From Clostridiales bacterium (GTDB lineage Bacteria; Bacillota; Clostridia; Saccharofermentanales; Saccharofermentanaceae), in the NCBI GenBank assembly GCA_017513085.1, contig JAFWDK010000027.1, forward strand, positions 124,001 to 188,000: 64,000 bases of DNA. The letters run 5' to 3'. Below are positions 27,937-38,046 of this stretch, piece by piece. The notes under the pieces are model-generated. The model was given only the letters and a program-made list of their open reading frames with translations. It searched no databases and was not told where the DNA came from. Numbering within the stretch: the first letter of the stretch is position 1; each line of letters starts with the position of its first letter. The translations under genes were made by a program, and so were the position numbers.

Positions 27937-30009
27937 ATGGCAATCCTTCCGATGAAACACATAGAGGTCATTGCCCTGCAGAAGGACGTGAAGAAGATCG
28001 TAGAGCTTCTCCAGCGTCTGGGGACCGTTGACGTTACCGAGCGTTATGAAGAAGACATCACCGACGACCTGGCGCTTTTTCCGTCGAAAACCAGTTTGAC
28101 GCAATTGGAGAAATCCTCCCAGACCGTGGATCATGCCATCTCTCTTGTTGAAGGTTATTCCACCGAGAAGAAGCCTTTCCTTTCCGGGTTTGCCGGACGC
28201 AAGGAAATGACATCCGAAGAATTCGATGCCCGGGTCGAGAAAATTGACGAGACCATGAAGATCGTCTATGATATCGAATCTCTGGATCGTAAGATCAATT
28301 CGGAAAAGACCGTCTCTACCCATACACTTCATCAGCTGGATGCGATCCTTCCTTGGGAAAAACTGGATATACCGATGCAGTACACCGGCTCGGCCAAGAC
28401 TACCTGTATCGTAGGAAATTTCCCGGATACATATACGGAAGCATCTTTTCATGATGCTTTTACTACACAATATGCCGCTATGAAGCAGAGCGAAGCTGTA
28501 CTGAACGGCCGCGAATTCGAGCCGGAGAATCTGGAGTTCCCGGAATTCTATACCGAGATCGTCTCCTCCGCTTCGGATCAGACCTGTGCCTGCTTTATTG
28601 TCCATAAGAAAGATTATCAGGACGTCATGAATACACTGCGCCGTATGTCTTTCACCTCTCCGGCTGATCCGACCAAGCATCCGCCGGAAGTCCGCATCGG
28701 ACGACTGAAGAAGCGTATGGAGGAAGCTACGGCCACGATCGCGGAATCGCGCGAGAAGCTTCGTCAATATGCAGGTAAGCTCGACGATCTGTATTTCCTC
28801 TCGGATTACCTGATCATGAGAAAAGAAAAATATGAAATGCTCGGAAGTCTTCTCTTCTCAAAGAAGACATTCATCCTGGACGGTTTTGTTGCCGCGGAAG
28901 ACTGTGATAAAGTCGTCAAGGCTCTCGAGTCCAGCTTCGATCTTTTCGTGGAGACAAGAGATCCTAAGGATGATGAAGAAGTTCCGGCCAAGTTTAAGAA
29001 CAATGCTTTTGTATCTCCGGTGGAAGATATCGTCGAGTCTTATAGCGCGCCAAGCAAGTTCGACATTGACCCGAATCCGGTCATGAGTTTCTTCTACTAC
29101 TTCTTCTTTGGCATGATGCTCTCCGATGCCGGTTACGGTATCCTGTTGTGCCTGGGTACTCTTTTTGTTCTGAAGAAAAGAAAACCTGAAGGCAACAATA
29201 AGAAGAATATGATGAAGTTCTTCTACTGCGGACTGGCCACCACCTTCTGGGGATTCATGTACGGCAGTTTCTTCGGCGATCTCGTCGGCGCCGTTTCAAG
29301 AGGTTTCTTCGATGGTTCCGTGGAGCTTCCGCCGATCTGGTTCGATCCGAGTAAGGATCCGATGAAGCTTCTGATATTGAGCTTCCTTCTGGGGTTCCTG
29401 CATATTTGCATCGGTCTCGGCGCCAACTTCTACAAACTGTGGAAGAACGGTGACAAGGTCGGAGCGATCTGTGATGTCGGTTTCTGGCATCTGACGTTTG
29501 CCGGAATCGCGATCCTCGTTTTCCCGATGGTTGCTCCGATGATGGCTCCGATCACGATCCCGGATTCGGTTCCTCTTTCTGACATAGGTAAATATGTAGC
29601 TCTGGCCGGCGTGGCCGGACTGGTCCTGACCGGCGGCAGAAAGGCCAAGGGCATCGTCGGAAAGATCATCGGCGGTGTCGGCACGATCTACGGCGTCACC
29701 GGATATTTCAGTGATCTTCTTTCCTATTCCCGTCTTATGGCTTTAGGCCTCGTTACGGGTATCATCGGCAGCGTAGCCAACATGATCGGCACACTCTTCG
29801 GATCAGGAATCGTGAAGCTTGCTATCTTCATTTTCGTATTCCTGTTCTTCCATGCGATTAATCTGGGCATCAGCGCACTTGGCGCCTATGTCCATGTTAA
29901 TAGACTTCAGTATGTAGAATTTTTCGCGAAGTTCTACGAAGGCGGCGGAACGATGTTCCACCCCTTTACTGGTAACACCAAACACTTCAAAATTAAGGAG
30001 GACAATTAA
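27937..30009 (+). CDS. ntpI: V-type ATPase subunit I (a-subunit, ion channel)
   Basis: 690 aa, normal for the family. Residues about 1-370 are the cytoplasmic stalk-binding half with coiled coils; about 380-670 hold the membrane helices. The essential Arg of the ion half-channel is in LLSYSRLMALGL (about 595-606). It starts six bases after subunit H, with no strong ribosome site, so it is probably translationally coupled. Confidence 0.95.
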   Translation: MAILPMKHIEVIALQKDVKKIVELLQRLGTVDVTERYEEDITDDLALFPSKTSLTQLEKSSQTVDHAISLVEGYSTEKKPFLSGFAGRKEMTSEEFDARVEKIDETMKIVYDIESLDRKINSEKTVSTHTLHQLDAILPWEKLDIPMQYTGSAKTTCIVGNFPDTYTEASFHDAFTTQYAAMKQSEAVLNGREFEPENLEFPEFYTEIVSSASDQTCACFIVHKKDYQDVMNTLRRMSFTSPADPTKHPPEVRIGRLKKRMEEATATIAESREKLRQYAGKLDDLYFLSDYLIMRKEKYEMLGSLLFSKKTFILDGFVAAEDCDKVVKALESSFDLFVETRDPKDDEEVPAKFKNNAFVSPVEDIVESYSAPSKFDIDPNPVMSFFYYFFFGMMLSDAGYGILLCLGTLFVLKKRKPEGNNKKNMMKFFYCGLATTFWGFMYGSFFGDLVGAVSRGFFDGSVELPPIWFDPSKDPMKLLILSFLLGFLHICIGLGANFYKLWKNGDKVGAICDVGFWHLTFAGIAILVFPMVAPMMAPITIPDSVPLSDIGKYVALAGVAGLVLTGGRKAKGIVGKIIGGVGTIYGVTGYFSDLLSYSRLMALGLVTGIIGSVANMIGTLFGSGIVKLAIFIFVFLFFHAINLGISALGAYVHVNRLQYVEFFAKFYEGGGTMFHPFTGNTKHFKIKEDN

Positions 30010-30489
30010 ATGAACTGGGGTATGTTACTGGCATTATTAGGAGCAGGACTGGCAGTTACGACAAACTGTTTCGGCTCGTCCAAAGGTGTAGGAATGGTTG
30101 CGGAGGCTTCTTCTCCGGTCATTGCAGAGGATTCAAGCAAATTCAGTAAGCTTCTGATCCTCATGCTTCTTCCGGGTTCCCAGGGCCTTTATGGTCTGGT
30201 TATCGCAATCCTGACACTGACACAGATCGGTATCCTCGGCGGAACTCCGGTAACGACTTTCTCAAATGGTCTTCTGTACTTCATTTCCTGTCTGCCAATG
30301 GCGATCGGTGGTCTGGTTTCTGCTTTGTTCCAGGCTCGCGTTGCTTTGACAGGTGTTAACCTGATCTCCAAGAGACCTCAGGATTCCGGTAAAGCGGTTA
30401 CTTCCGCTTCTCTCGTTGAGCTCTACGCTCTTCTGAGCCTGGTTACTTCTCTCCTGATGGTCATGAACGTCAGCAGTCTCGGACTGTAA
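30010..30489 (+). CDS. ntpK: V-type ATPase subunit K (rotor ring proteolipid)
   Basis: 159 aa with four membrane helices (double-hairpin form). Residues matching the Na+ ligands of E. hirae NtpK are present: Leu54, Ser57, Gln58 and Tyr61 in LPGSQGLYG, Gln108 in FQARVAL, and the carboxylate Glu137 in SLVELYALL. In E. hirae the Ser57 position is Thr. This predicts Na+ rather than H+ coupling. AAGGAGG precedes ATG 30010, which directly abuts the subunit I stop. Confidence 0.95.
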   Translation: MNWGMLLALLGAGLAVTTNCFGSSKGVGMVAEASSPVIAEDSSKFSKLLILMLLPGSQGLYGLVIAILTLTQIGILGGTPVTTFSNGLLYFISCLPMAIGGLVSALFQARVALTGVNLISKRPQDSGKAVTSASLVELYALLSLVTSLLMVMNVSSLGL

Positions 30490-30504
30490 TATTAAGGAGA
30501 ACAT

Positions 30505-31095
30505 ATGGCAGGTATAGATTCCATTATCGACCGGATCTTAAAAGATGCGAGAGAAAGCGCGGATGCTCGTGTAGCCCGTGCGGAGAAAGATGCCGGAAAA
30601 CTGATCGAGAAGAAAAAGGCACAGGCGAAGGAAGAAGAAGCGCGTATGCTCAAGGAGGCCGAGGCGGTTATCGCTTCCCAGGCCAAGCAGCAGCGGGCGA
30701 CTCAGAATACCAAGTCACAGCGCCGTATCCTCACCGAGCGTGTCGCCATGATCGATGAGATCATCGGCGAGGCGAAAAAGCGGATCCGCAATCTCTCTTC
30801 CGAAGAGCGACTGGCTATGGTCAAGAGTTTTGTCCTTTCCAACAGCGAAGGGCAGGACGGCGAACTGATCCTGTCTTCTTCCGATAAGGCAGCTCTCCCG
30901 GGTTCTTTTCTCGGAGAACTATCCAAAGAGACAGGCTCGACGATCACGCTTTCTGATAGGACAGGGGATTTTGAGGCCGGATGTATCCTGATCTGTGGAG
31001 ATTATGAATACAACGGGACACTCGATGCCATTGTCGCTGATAAAGAAAACGAGATCCGCGACACGATCAACCAAGTGCTTTTTGCGAAGAAATAA
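30505..31095 (+). CDS. ntpE: V-type ATPase subunit E (peripheral stalk)
   Basis: 196 aa. N-terminal coiled coil (about 1-85, Lys/Glu/Ala-rich), then a globular domain with the usual GDFEAGCIL pattern. Partners subunit H in the outer stalk. AAGGAG precedes ATG 30505. Confidence 0.92.
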   Translation: MAGIDSIIDRILKDARESADARVARAEKDAGKLIEKKKAQAKEEEARMLKEAEAVIASQAKQQRATQNTKSQRRILTERVAMIDEIIGEAKKRIRNLSSEERLAMVKSFVLSNSEGQDGELILSSSDKAALPGSFLGELSKETGSTITLSDRTGDFEAGCILICGDYEYNGTLDAIVADKENEIRDTINQVLFAKK

Positions 31096-31143
31096 GCAAA
31101 AGCCGATAAGACACTACATCGATACGAAAGGATAACGAAGGTC

Positions 31144-32130
31144 ATGGGACCAGGTGTTTCAAAATACGCATATGCCGTTTCCGGTGCGCATGTCTACGAA
31201 AAGTCGTTCTTTACCAAGAGCGATATGGACAAGCTTCTTACCGCGCCTTCTTATGACGCGGTGGTAAGCATGCTCGCGGACCGTGGCTGGCCGATGCCGG
31301 ACGACACCCGTGACAGCGGTAAGATCCTGGATAACGAGATGCAGCGGGCATGGGCATGGGTCAAGGAATCCGCGCCGGATCCGGATCTGTTCTCGGTCCT
31401 GATCCTGAAAAATGATTATCACAATCTGAAAGCCGGCATCAAGTGCCTGCTGAGTGATTTTGATGTGGACCTGCATTTCGTGACACCGAGCAATATCGAT
31501 CCGCAACTCATGAAGGAAGCTATCGAGACACATGATTTCGAGAAACTTCCCGAGCCGTTTGCATCTCTTGGCAAAGAGGTCTACGACCTGCTCGTCCGTA
31601 CGGGTGACGGTCAGTTAGCGGATATTCAGATCGACAGAAAGTGTCTGGACGAGATCTCCAAGGCGGCAAATGCCACCGGTATCGATCTTCTTAAAGAAGA
31701 GATGGAGATCTATACTGCTACAACGAATATCAAGACAGCCTTCCGCGCCATTAAGACCGGAAAAGATTCCGATTTCCTGGAGCGTGCGCTGTCTGACGGA
31801 TGCACCACGGTTTCTAAAGAGAAACTCGTTTCTTGTGCCGCATCCGAAAAGAAAATGGAGGATCTTCTTTCCTACCTGGATTCGACTTCCTACCGTTCGG
31901 GGACTAAATACTTGTCCTCTTCCCCGGCGGAATATGAAAAATGGGTAGACGATAAGATGATCTCTCTTCTTCTGCCGACCCGGCACAGCCCTCTCGGACC
32001 GGAACCGTTGATCGGTTTCTATCTGGGAAAAGAAGCCGAGGTCAGAAATGCAAGGATCATCATGGCCGCGAAGCAGAACGATCTGCCGCTGGACGTGGTT
32101 GCCAAGAGATTAAGGAGGCTGTATGAGTAA
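31144..32130 (+). CDS. ntpC: V-type ATPase subunit C (d, rotor cap)
   Basis: 328 aa, all-helical, matching the funnel-like subunit that links the K ring to the central axle. GAAGG lies close before ATG 31144; a 48-base gap follows subunit E. Confidence 0.92.
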   Translation: MGPGVSKYAYAVSGAHVYEKSFFTKSDMDKLLTAPSYDAVVSMLADRGWPMPDDTRDSGKILDNEMQRAWAWVKESAPDPDLFSVLILKNDYHNLKAGIKCLLSDFDVDLHFVTPSNIDPQLMKEAIETHDFEKLPEPFASLGKEVYDLLVRTGDGQLADIQIDRKCLDEISKAANATGIDLLKEEMEIYTATTNIKTAFRAIKTGKDSDFLERALSDGCTTVSKEKLVSCAASEKKMEDLLSYLDSTSYRSGTKYLSSSPAEYEKWVDDKMISLLLPTRHSPLGPEPLIGFYLGKEAEVRNARIIMAAKQNDLPLDVVAKRLRRLYE

Positions 32131-32440
32131 AATTGCCGCCATGGGCGATAGAGACAGTATATACGGCTTTGCTTCCATCGGACTGGATATCTTTCCTTTG
32201 GACCGTATCGATAATCCGGCGACCACACTTCACAATCTGGCGCAGGGCGAATATGCCGTGATCCTGATTACAGAGTCGTTGGCCAAAAAACTGGAAACAG
32301 AAATAGATAAATACAGCGATAAGCCGCTTCCCGTGATCCTGCCGATCCCGGGCGTGACCGGAAACGAGGGTATGGGTATGAAAGCCATTTCCAAGTCCGT
32401 GGAAAAAGCAGTCGGAAGCGATATTTTGAAAGAACAGTAA
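32123..32440 (+). CDS. V-type ATPase subunit F (central axle)
   Basis: 105 aa Rossmann-like subunit that packs on the D axle. AAGGAGG precedes ATG 32123, and the gene overlaps subunit C by eight bases. The E. hirae equivalent is called ntpG, so the symbol is left open. Confidence 0.9.
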   Translation: MSKIAAMGDRDSIYGFASIGLDIFPLDRIDNPATTLHNLAQGEYAVILITESLAKKLETEIDKYSDKPLPVILPIPGVTGNEGMGMKAISKSVEKAVGSDILKEQ

Positions 32441-32460
32441 GCATTAAAGGAGCGATGAAA

Positions 32461-34227
32461 ATGAGTAAGGGATCGATCGTCAAGGTCTCCGGACCACTGG
32501 TAATTGCAGAAGGCATGCGTGATGCAAACCTTTTCGACGTTGTTCGTGTAAGTAACGAGCGTCTGATCGGCGAGATCATCGAAATGCACGGCGACCGTGC
32601 TTCCATCCAGGTCTACGAGGAAACCGCAGGTCTTAAAGCCGGCGAGCCGGTAGAATCTACAGGTTCTCCTCTTTCCGTAGAACTCGGGCCTGGTCTGATC
32701 GGTGGTATCTTCGATGGTATCCAGAGACCTCTGGAATCCATTATGGAGAAGATTGGAAATAACCTTTCACGTGGTATCGAAGTGCCTTCCCTTTCCCGCG
32801 ATTCCATCTGGAAATTCGAAGCAACCAAGAATGCCGGCGACAGTGTGATCGGTGGCGATACGATCGGTATCGTAAAGGAAACCGAGACCGTTAAGCACAA
32901 GATCCTGGTACCTCCGGGAGTAAGCGGAACCATCGTTTCCATTGCCAGTGGTGAATATAAACTTGAGGATCCGATCGGAAAACTCAGGACAGATAAGGGC
33001 GAAGAGATCCCGTTGATGCTCTATCAGCGTTGGCCGGTACGTAAAGGCCGTCCGTATGTCAAGAAGCATGCCCCGACCATGCCGCTTGTTACCGGACAGC
33101 GAGTCATCGACTGCATGTTCCCGATCGCCAAGGGCGGTGTAGCCGCTATCCCGGGGCCTTTCGGTTCCGGTAAGACCGTTACCCAGCACCAGCTGGCTAA
33201 GTGGGCGCAGGCCGATATCGTCGTCTACATCGGTTGTGGTGAGCGTGGTAACGAGATGACAGACGTTTTGAACGAATTCCCGGAACTCATCGACCCGTAC
33301 ACCGGAGAGAGCTTGATGAAGCGAACCGTACTCATCGCCAACACTTCGGATATGCCGGTTGCAGCTCGTGAGGCTTCCATTTATACAGGTATTACCATTG
33401 CCGAGTATTTCCGTGACATGGGTTACTCCGTAGCTCTCATGGCCGACTCCACTTCCCGTTGGGCAGAGGCGCTCCGTGAGATGTCCGGTCGTCTCGAGGA
33501 AATGCCTGGTGAAGAAGGTTACCCGGCTTACCTCGGTTCCCGACTGGCGCAGTTCTATGAGCGTGCCGGCCGTGTAACGACACTTGGTTCCGAAGGTCTG
33601 GAAGGTTCTCTTTCCGCTATCGGCGCCGTATCTCCTCCGGGTGGTGATATTTCCGAGCCGGTATCCCAGGCTACCCTTCGTATCGTTAAAGTATTCTGGG
33701 GCTTGGATGCAGGTCTTGCTTATAAGCGTCACTTCCCGGCCATCAACTGGCTGACCAGTTATTCGCTTTATACCGATTCTCTCGCAGGATGGTTCGATGA
33801 AAACGTCTCTCCTGAGTGGAACGCGAATCGTGCCCGCATGATGCTCATCCTGCAGGAAGAAGCGGAACTCGAGGAAATCGTAAAACTCGTTGGTATGGAC
33901 GCCCTCTCTTCTACTGACCGTCTGAAGATGGAAGTAGCAAGATCCATTCGTGAGGACTTCCTGCACCAGCTGGCTTTCCATGAAGTCGATACGCATACTT
34001 CATTGAAGAAGCAGGACTACATGATGAAACTGATCCTGGATTACTACGACAAAGCTACCGGCGCACTGGAAATGGGCGCAGGTATCGAAGCTCTGGTTGC
34101 CCTTCCTGTCCGTGAAAAGATCGGACGTTTCAAGTATATTGCCGAAGACGATGCGGAGAATGAATTCATCTCCATCGGCGCGCAGCTCGCTTTTGAACTT
34201 TCCGAGCTGTTTAGTGAGGAGGAATAA
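32461..34227 (+). CDS. ntpA: V-type ATPase catalytic subunit A
   Basis: 588 aa from ATG 32461; an ATG two codons earlier is only one base from AGGAG, so the second is preferred. Walker [12 protein letters not shown] (about 232-242), Walker B region [17 protein letters not shown] and the catalytic GCGERGNEM motif are all intact. Contains the extra 'non-homologous' insertion near 110-200 that separates A subunits from F-type beta. Confidence 0.97.
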   Translation: MSKGSIVKVSGPLVIAEGMRDANLFDVVRVSNERLIGEIIEMHGDRASIQVYEETAGLKAGEPVESTGSPLSVELGPGLIGGIFDGIQRPLESIMEKIGNNLSRGIEVPSLSRDSIWKFEATKNAGDSVIGGDTIGIVKETETVKHKILVPPGVSGTIVSIASGEYKLEDPIGKLRTDKGEEIPLMLYQRWPVRKGRPYVKKHAPTMPLVTGQRVIDCMFPIAKGGVAAIPGPFGSGKTVTQHQLAKWAQADIVVYIGCGERGNEMTDVLNEFPELIDPYTGESLMKRTVLIANTSDMPVAAREASIYTGITIAEYFRDMGYSVALMADSTSRWAEALREMSGRLEEMPGEEGYPAYLGSRLAQFYERAGRVTTLGSEGLEGSLSAIGAVSPPGGDISEPVSQATLRIVKVFWGLDAGLAYKRHFPAINWLTSYSLYTDSLAGWFDENVSPEWNANRARMMLILQEEAELEEIVKLVGMDALSSTDRLKMEVARSIREDFLHQLAFHEVDTHTSLKKQDYMMKLILDYYDKATGALEMGAGIEALVALPVREKIGRFKYIAEDDAENEFISIGAQLAFELSELFSEEE

Positions 34228-34230
34228 GAC

Positions 34231-35604
34231 ATGGCCAAAGAATACCGTACTATATCGGAAGTTGCCGGACCGCTGATGATGGTCCGTGGCGTCTCGGACG
34301 TCAGCTATAACGAACTGGGTGAGATCGAGCTCAGTAATGGCGAGAAGCGTCGTTGCCGTGTTCTCGAGATCGACGGCAGCAATGCCCTGGTTCAGCTCTT
34401 CGAGAGTGGCGCCGGCATCAACCTTGCCGACAGTAAGGTAAGATTTTCCGGAAAACAGATGGAACTTCCGGTAAGCAAAGATATGCTGGGCCGTGTTTTC
34501 GATGGTCTTGGCCGTCCGATCGACGATGGTCCGGAGATCATCCCGGAGAAGAGAATGGACGTTAATGGTCTGCCGATGAACCCGGCAGCCAGAAACTTCC
34601 CGAACGAGTTTATCCAGACCGGTGTTTCCGCGATCGATGGTCTGAACACTCTGGTTCGTGGCCAGAAGCTCCCGATCTTCTCTGCTTCCGGTCTTCCGCA
34701 CGCTAACCTTGCTGCGCAGATCGCCCGTCAGGCAAAAGTACGTGGCACCGACGAGAACTTCGCCGTTGTATTCGCCGCTATCGGTATTACGTTTGAGGAA
34801 GCAAACTTCTTCATGGATAGTTTCCGTGAAACCGGCGCGATCGATCGTACTGTTCTCTTTATCAACCTTGCTAACGACCCGGCTGTTGAGCGTATCGCAA
34901 CTCCGCGAATGGCGCTGACTGCTGCTGAATATCTGGCATTTGAACTGGATATGCACGTACTGGTAATCCTTACCGATATCACGAACTACGCCGATGCGCT
35001 CCGTGAGGTTTCCGCCGCACGTAAAGAGGTTCCGGGCCGTCGTGGTTATCCGGGTTACATGTACACCGACCTGGCTTCTCTTTACGAGAGAGCCGGCCGC
35101 CAGAAGGGCAAGAAAGGATCCATCACGATGATCCCGATCCTGACCATGCCTGAGGACGATAAGACCCACCCGATCCCTGACCTTACCGGATACATCACAG
35201 AGGGACAGATCATCCTCTCCCGTGACCTCTACCGTAAGGGCGTCATGCCTCCGATCGATGTTCTCCCTTCCCTTTCCCGTCTGAAAGATAAGGGTATCGG
35301 CGAAGGTAAGACACGTGAGGACCACAGTAACACCATGAACCAGCTCTTCTCCGCTTATGCCCGTGGTAAGGAGGCAAAAGAACTTATGGTCATCCTTGGT
35401 GAGGCGGCTCTTACTGATATGGATAAGCTCTACGCGAAGTTCTCGGATGCTTTTGAAAAAGAATATGTATCCCAGGGCTTCAACAAGGATAGAGATATCG
35501 AGGAGACCCTCGACCTTGGCTGGAAGCTTCTCCGTATCCTCCCGAGATCCGAGCACAAGCGTATCAGCGATAAACTCCTGGATAAGTACTACGACGAGAA
35601 ATAA
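34231..35604 (+). CDS. ntpB: V-type ATPase regulatory subunit B
   Basis: 457 aa. Lacks a Walker A loop, as expected, but keeps the nucleotide-interface residues around [15 protein letters not shown] and [27 protein letters not shown] precedes ATG 34231, four bases after subunit A. Confidence 0.97.
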   Translation: MAKEYRTISEVAGPLMMVRGVSDVSYNELGEIELSNGEKRRCRVLEIDGSNALVQLFESGAGINLADSKVRFSGKQMELPVSKDMLGRVFDGLGRPIDDGPEIIPEKRMDVNGLPMNPAARNFPNEFIQTGVSAIDGLNTLVRGQKLPIFSASGLPHANLAAQIARQAKVRGTDENFAVVFAAIGITFEEANFFMDSFRETGAIDRTVLFINLANDPAVERIATPRMALTAAEYLAFELDMHVLVILTDITNYADALREVSAARKEVPGRRGYPGYMYTDLASLYERAGRQKGKKGSITMIPILTMPEDDKTHPIPDLTGYITEGQIILSRDLYRKGVMPPIDVLPSLSRLKDKGIGEGKTREDHSNTMNQLFSAYARGKEAKELMVILGEAALTDMDKLYAKFSDAFEKEYVSQGFNKDRDIEETLDLGWKLLRILPRSEHKRISDKLLDKYYDEK

Positions 35605-35621
35605 GAAAGTGATCTGAAAGA

Positions 35622-36317
35622 ATGGCTACCGCTAATGTAAATCCAACCAGAATGGAACTCACACGCTTGAAGAAGCGTCTGATTACTGCGCGCCGCGGAC
35701 ACAAACTCCTGAAGGACAAGCGTGATGAACTCATGCGTCAGTTCCTCGAAGCCGTCCGCGAAAACAAGCGTGTGCGCCGTGAAGTGGAAGCCAAACTGGA
35801 AGTGGCCAACCAGCACATGTCGGTTGCCCGCTCTCTGATGTCGAACCAGGCGATCTCTGTCGCCATGATGTACCACAAGCAGAGCATGTCTCTGGAAGTG
35901 TCCGAGAAGAACGTCATGAGCGTCAAGGTGCCGGTATTTAAGGCACAGTATAAGACCGCAGATGAAGGCGACATTTATTCGTATGGTTATTCTTTCACGC
36001 CGATCGATCTCGATGACGCGATCCTGGCTTTGTCGGATATTATGCCGGACCTCATTGCACTTGCTGAGATCGAGAAAAAGTGTCAGCTCATGGCTTCTGA
36101 AATCGAGAAAACACGTCGTCGTGTTAATGCTCTTGAGCACGTCATGATCCCGGATTACGAGGAAAAGATCCGCTACATCACCATGAAGCTCGATGAGAGC
36201 GAACGTTCCGCTACGACCCGTCTCATGAAGGTCAAGGACATGATGATCGAAAAGACCATCCGCGAGCGTCAGGCGCGTGAGCAGGAACTGGATGTCAAGC
36301 TGGCTGAGGAAGCCTGA
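35622..36317 (+). CDS. ntpD: V-type ATPase subunit D (central axle)
   Basis: 231 aa, two long helices (about 10-75 and 150-220) forming the rotor axle, with the family start VNPTRMELTRLKKRL. It is the last gene of the operon. The start has only a weak ribosome site, suggesting coupling to subunit B. Confidence 0.95.
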   Translation: MATANVNPTRMELTRLKKRLITARRGHKLLKDKRDELMRQFLEAVRENKRVRREVEAKLEVANQHMSVARSLMSNQAISVAMMYHKQSMSLEVSEKNVMSVKVPVFKAQYKTADEGDIYSYGYSFTPIDLDDAILALSDIMPDLIALAEIEKKCQLMASEIEKTRRRVNALEHVMIPDYEEKIRYITMKLDESERSATTRLMKVKDMMIEKTIRERQAREQELDVKLAEEA

Positions 36318-36423
36318 GGATTTCTGAGACAATCTGAGGGATTCTGACAATTTATTTGTTTAGTATGCAGAAATGTGATATTTGTTTTTCCTATTATATG
36401 ATTTTTCTTTTTCATTCTGCTTT

Positions 36424-36474
36424 GTAGATATCTTTGTTGCGCTTTGCAATTGTTACACAGCTTGAGATATCTAC
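36424..36474. repeat. 10-bp perfect inverted repeat
   Basis: GTAGATATCT (36424-36433) and AGATATCTAC (36465-36474), separated by 31 bases and ending seven bases before the 72-bp element. Could form the stem of the V-ATPase 3' end. Confidence 0.6.
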
Positions 36475-36480
36475 TTTTCG

Positions 36481-36552
36481 GACTATATAAAAAGCCCGAA
36501 AAATACTACGGTCAACCGATATAAAAAACGGGGTTTTTATATATGCCGGAAA
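36481..36552. repeat. 72-bp imperfect palindrome element, copy 2
   Basis: Gapless match to 11308-11379. The outer arms CGGACTATATAAAAA and TTTTTATATATGCCG can pair, with AAAAAGCCCG facing CGGGGTTTTT; the central hairpin ACGGT/ACCG is at 36508-36518. It lies in the 3' region of the V-ATPase operon, in the same relation to its upstream gene as copy 1 has to sufB, allowing for near-palindromic symmetry. Confidence 0.75.
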
Positions 36553-36562
36553 GAGGATAATC

Positions 36563-36748
36563 ATGCTGATCAACGGGCTTTTCCCAGGTGTTTTGCTGGT
36601 GATGAGCGGAATCAACCATGATGACCGGATCTTGCGCAAAGCCGAGCAGGCTGCGATTCCGGAGCTTCTGAGATTCAGAATTATCGAGCCTGATGTGCGT
36701 CACGACGTTTGGGATGATGAATATAGTATGGATCTTTCTCAGCAGTAA
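36563..36748 (+). CDS. Doubtful small protein
   Basis: 61-codon frame starting ten bases after the 72-bp element, with GAGG six bases before ATG. No recognisable domain; His/Asp-rich middle. It ends four bases before the convergent hydF stop. It may be chance. Confidence 0.25.
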   Translation: MLINGLFPGVLLVMSGINHDDRILRKAEQAAIPELLRFRIIEPDVRHDVWDDEYSMDLSQQ

Positions 36749-36751
36749 GTT

Positions 36752-37960
36752 TCATTTCTTCCCGAGAAGCGGTGCAGAGACGCGTGGGAGGATGCCTTGC
36801 ATGTGAGCGAGGATGACGCCGTAATTAGTGATCGGCACGCCGGCGCTCTGGCAGATGCGGATGCGGTGCATCATCTCTCTGGGATTGAGCATGCAGCCGC
36901 CGCAGTGGATCACGAGATCAAACTCGGAAAGATTGTCCGGGAAAGAATCGCCGGAAGACCACTCAAAGTGGAAGTTTTTACCGGTTGTCCTGGTAATCAT
37001 CTTCGGAAGCTTCACGGTTCCGATATCGTTGCACTGACGATGGTGTGTGCACCCCTCCGAAATCAGGATATGAGCACCATCTTCAAGAGAATCCAGTGTT
37101 TTGGCAGAAAGGATCGCTTCACCAAGATCTCCTTTGTATCTAGCAAACAGCATGGAGAATGAGGTCAACGGAATCTCCTGCGGGACAATCTCATTAACTT
37201 CCTTGAAGGCCTGACTGTCTGTAACGACCAACTTCGGCGGTTTGCCAAGAGACTCCAGAACCTTAGAGAGCTCAGGGACCTGCGTAACTACCGCGATGGC
37301 GCTGCTGTCCAGGACATCTCGAAGTGTCTGCTGCTGCGGAAGGATCAGGCGTCCTTTTGGCGCGGATTCATCGATCGGCGTAACCAGAACTACAATATCG
37401 CCTTCGGATATCAGATCCGCGATGATCTTTCGGCCGTTTGTCGGATCGACCACCAGATGGCCGACCATTTCTTTCAGATCGTTAATGTTGATCTTGTCGG
37501 AAGCGGACACCCAGATACTATCTTGCGCCACCTCTTTCGTGCGGCCTTTTCCTATACGCTGCTGGACAAGGTCGAGTTTGTTATATACCGTGATGTACGG
37601 AAGATTTCTGTCTTTGAACATTTTCATCAGCATGCGGTCGCCATCAGTAAGACCGATCGTGCCGTCTACCACGTGGATCGCGATGTCGACTTTCGCCATG
37701 ACCTCTTTGCACTTGGTCACACGAAGGGCACCCAATTCACCCTCATCGTCGATACCGGGCGTGTCCACGATCATGACCGGGCCCAGAGGGAGGAGTTCCA
37801 TTGCCTTATAGACCGGATCTGTCGTTGTCCCTTTTACATCTGAAACGATCGCGATCTCCTGGTTGGTAAAAGCATTTACAACACTGGATTTTCCGGCATT
37901 ACGCATACCAAAGAATCCGATATAGATACGCTCTCCGCGTGGTGTTGATGAAAGGCTCAT
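36752..37960 (-). CDS. hydF: [FeFe]-hydrogenase maturation GTPase HydF
   Basis: 402 aa. G1 motif GMRNAGKSS (about 18-26), G3 DTPGIDDEG and G4 NKLD define the GTPase domain; the C-terminal cluster-binding part shows CTH in EGCTHHRQC and HCGGC in VIHCGGCML, the family's CxH...HCxxC ligands. It scaffolds the diiron subcluster before transfer to hydrogenase. hydE, hydG and the hydrogenase are not in the window. GAGGGG precedes ATG 37960. Confidence 0.96.
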   Translation of the reverse strand: MSLSSTPRGERIYIGFFGMRNAGKSSVVNAFTNQEIAIVSDVKGTTTDPVYKAMELLPLGPVMIVDTPGIDDEGELGALRVTKCKEVMAKVDIAIHVVDGTIGLTDGDRMLMKMFKDRNLPYITVYNKLDLVQQRIGKGRTKEVAQDSIWVSASDKININDLKEMVGHLVVDPTNGRKIIADLISEGDIVVLVTPIDESAPKGRLILPQQQTLRDVLDSSAIAVVTQVPELSKVLESLGKPPKLVVTDSQAFKEVNEIVPQEIPLTSFSMLFARYKGDLGEAILSAKTLDSLEDGAHILISEGCTHHRQCNDIGTVKLPKMITRTTGKNFHFEWSSGDSFPDNLSEFDLVIHCGGCMLNPREMMHRIRICQSAGVPITNYGVILAHMQGILPRVSAPLLGKK

Positions 37961-38046
37961 AAGCGTATTTCCCCTCTTCTCAAGATATGTTTATTGTACT
38001 AGAAGAGTAACATCTTTCTCAAGTAGTGAAAGTCTCCTCTTATTGC

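Larger units (their letters stand above)
36318..36751. other. Intergenic region after the V-ATPase operon with structured DNA
   Basis: 434 bases between ntpD and the convergent hydF. It contains a direct repeat of CTGAG-type words just after the ntpD stop, a 10-bp inverted repeat (36424-36474), the second 72-bp palindrome element (36481-36552) and a doubtful 61-codon frame. No plain U-tract terminator was recognised for the V-ATPase message. Confidence 0.6.

Noticed and set aside
32767..35556. Two very long open frames (409 and 518 codons) on the minus strand opposite subunits A and B of the V-ATPase
   Set aside because: They mirror well-conserved genes in regular codon use, lack ribosome sites and contain no domain; they result from strong codon bias.
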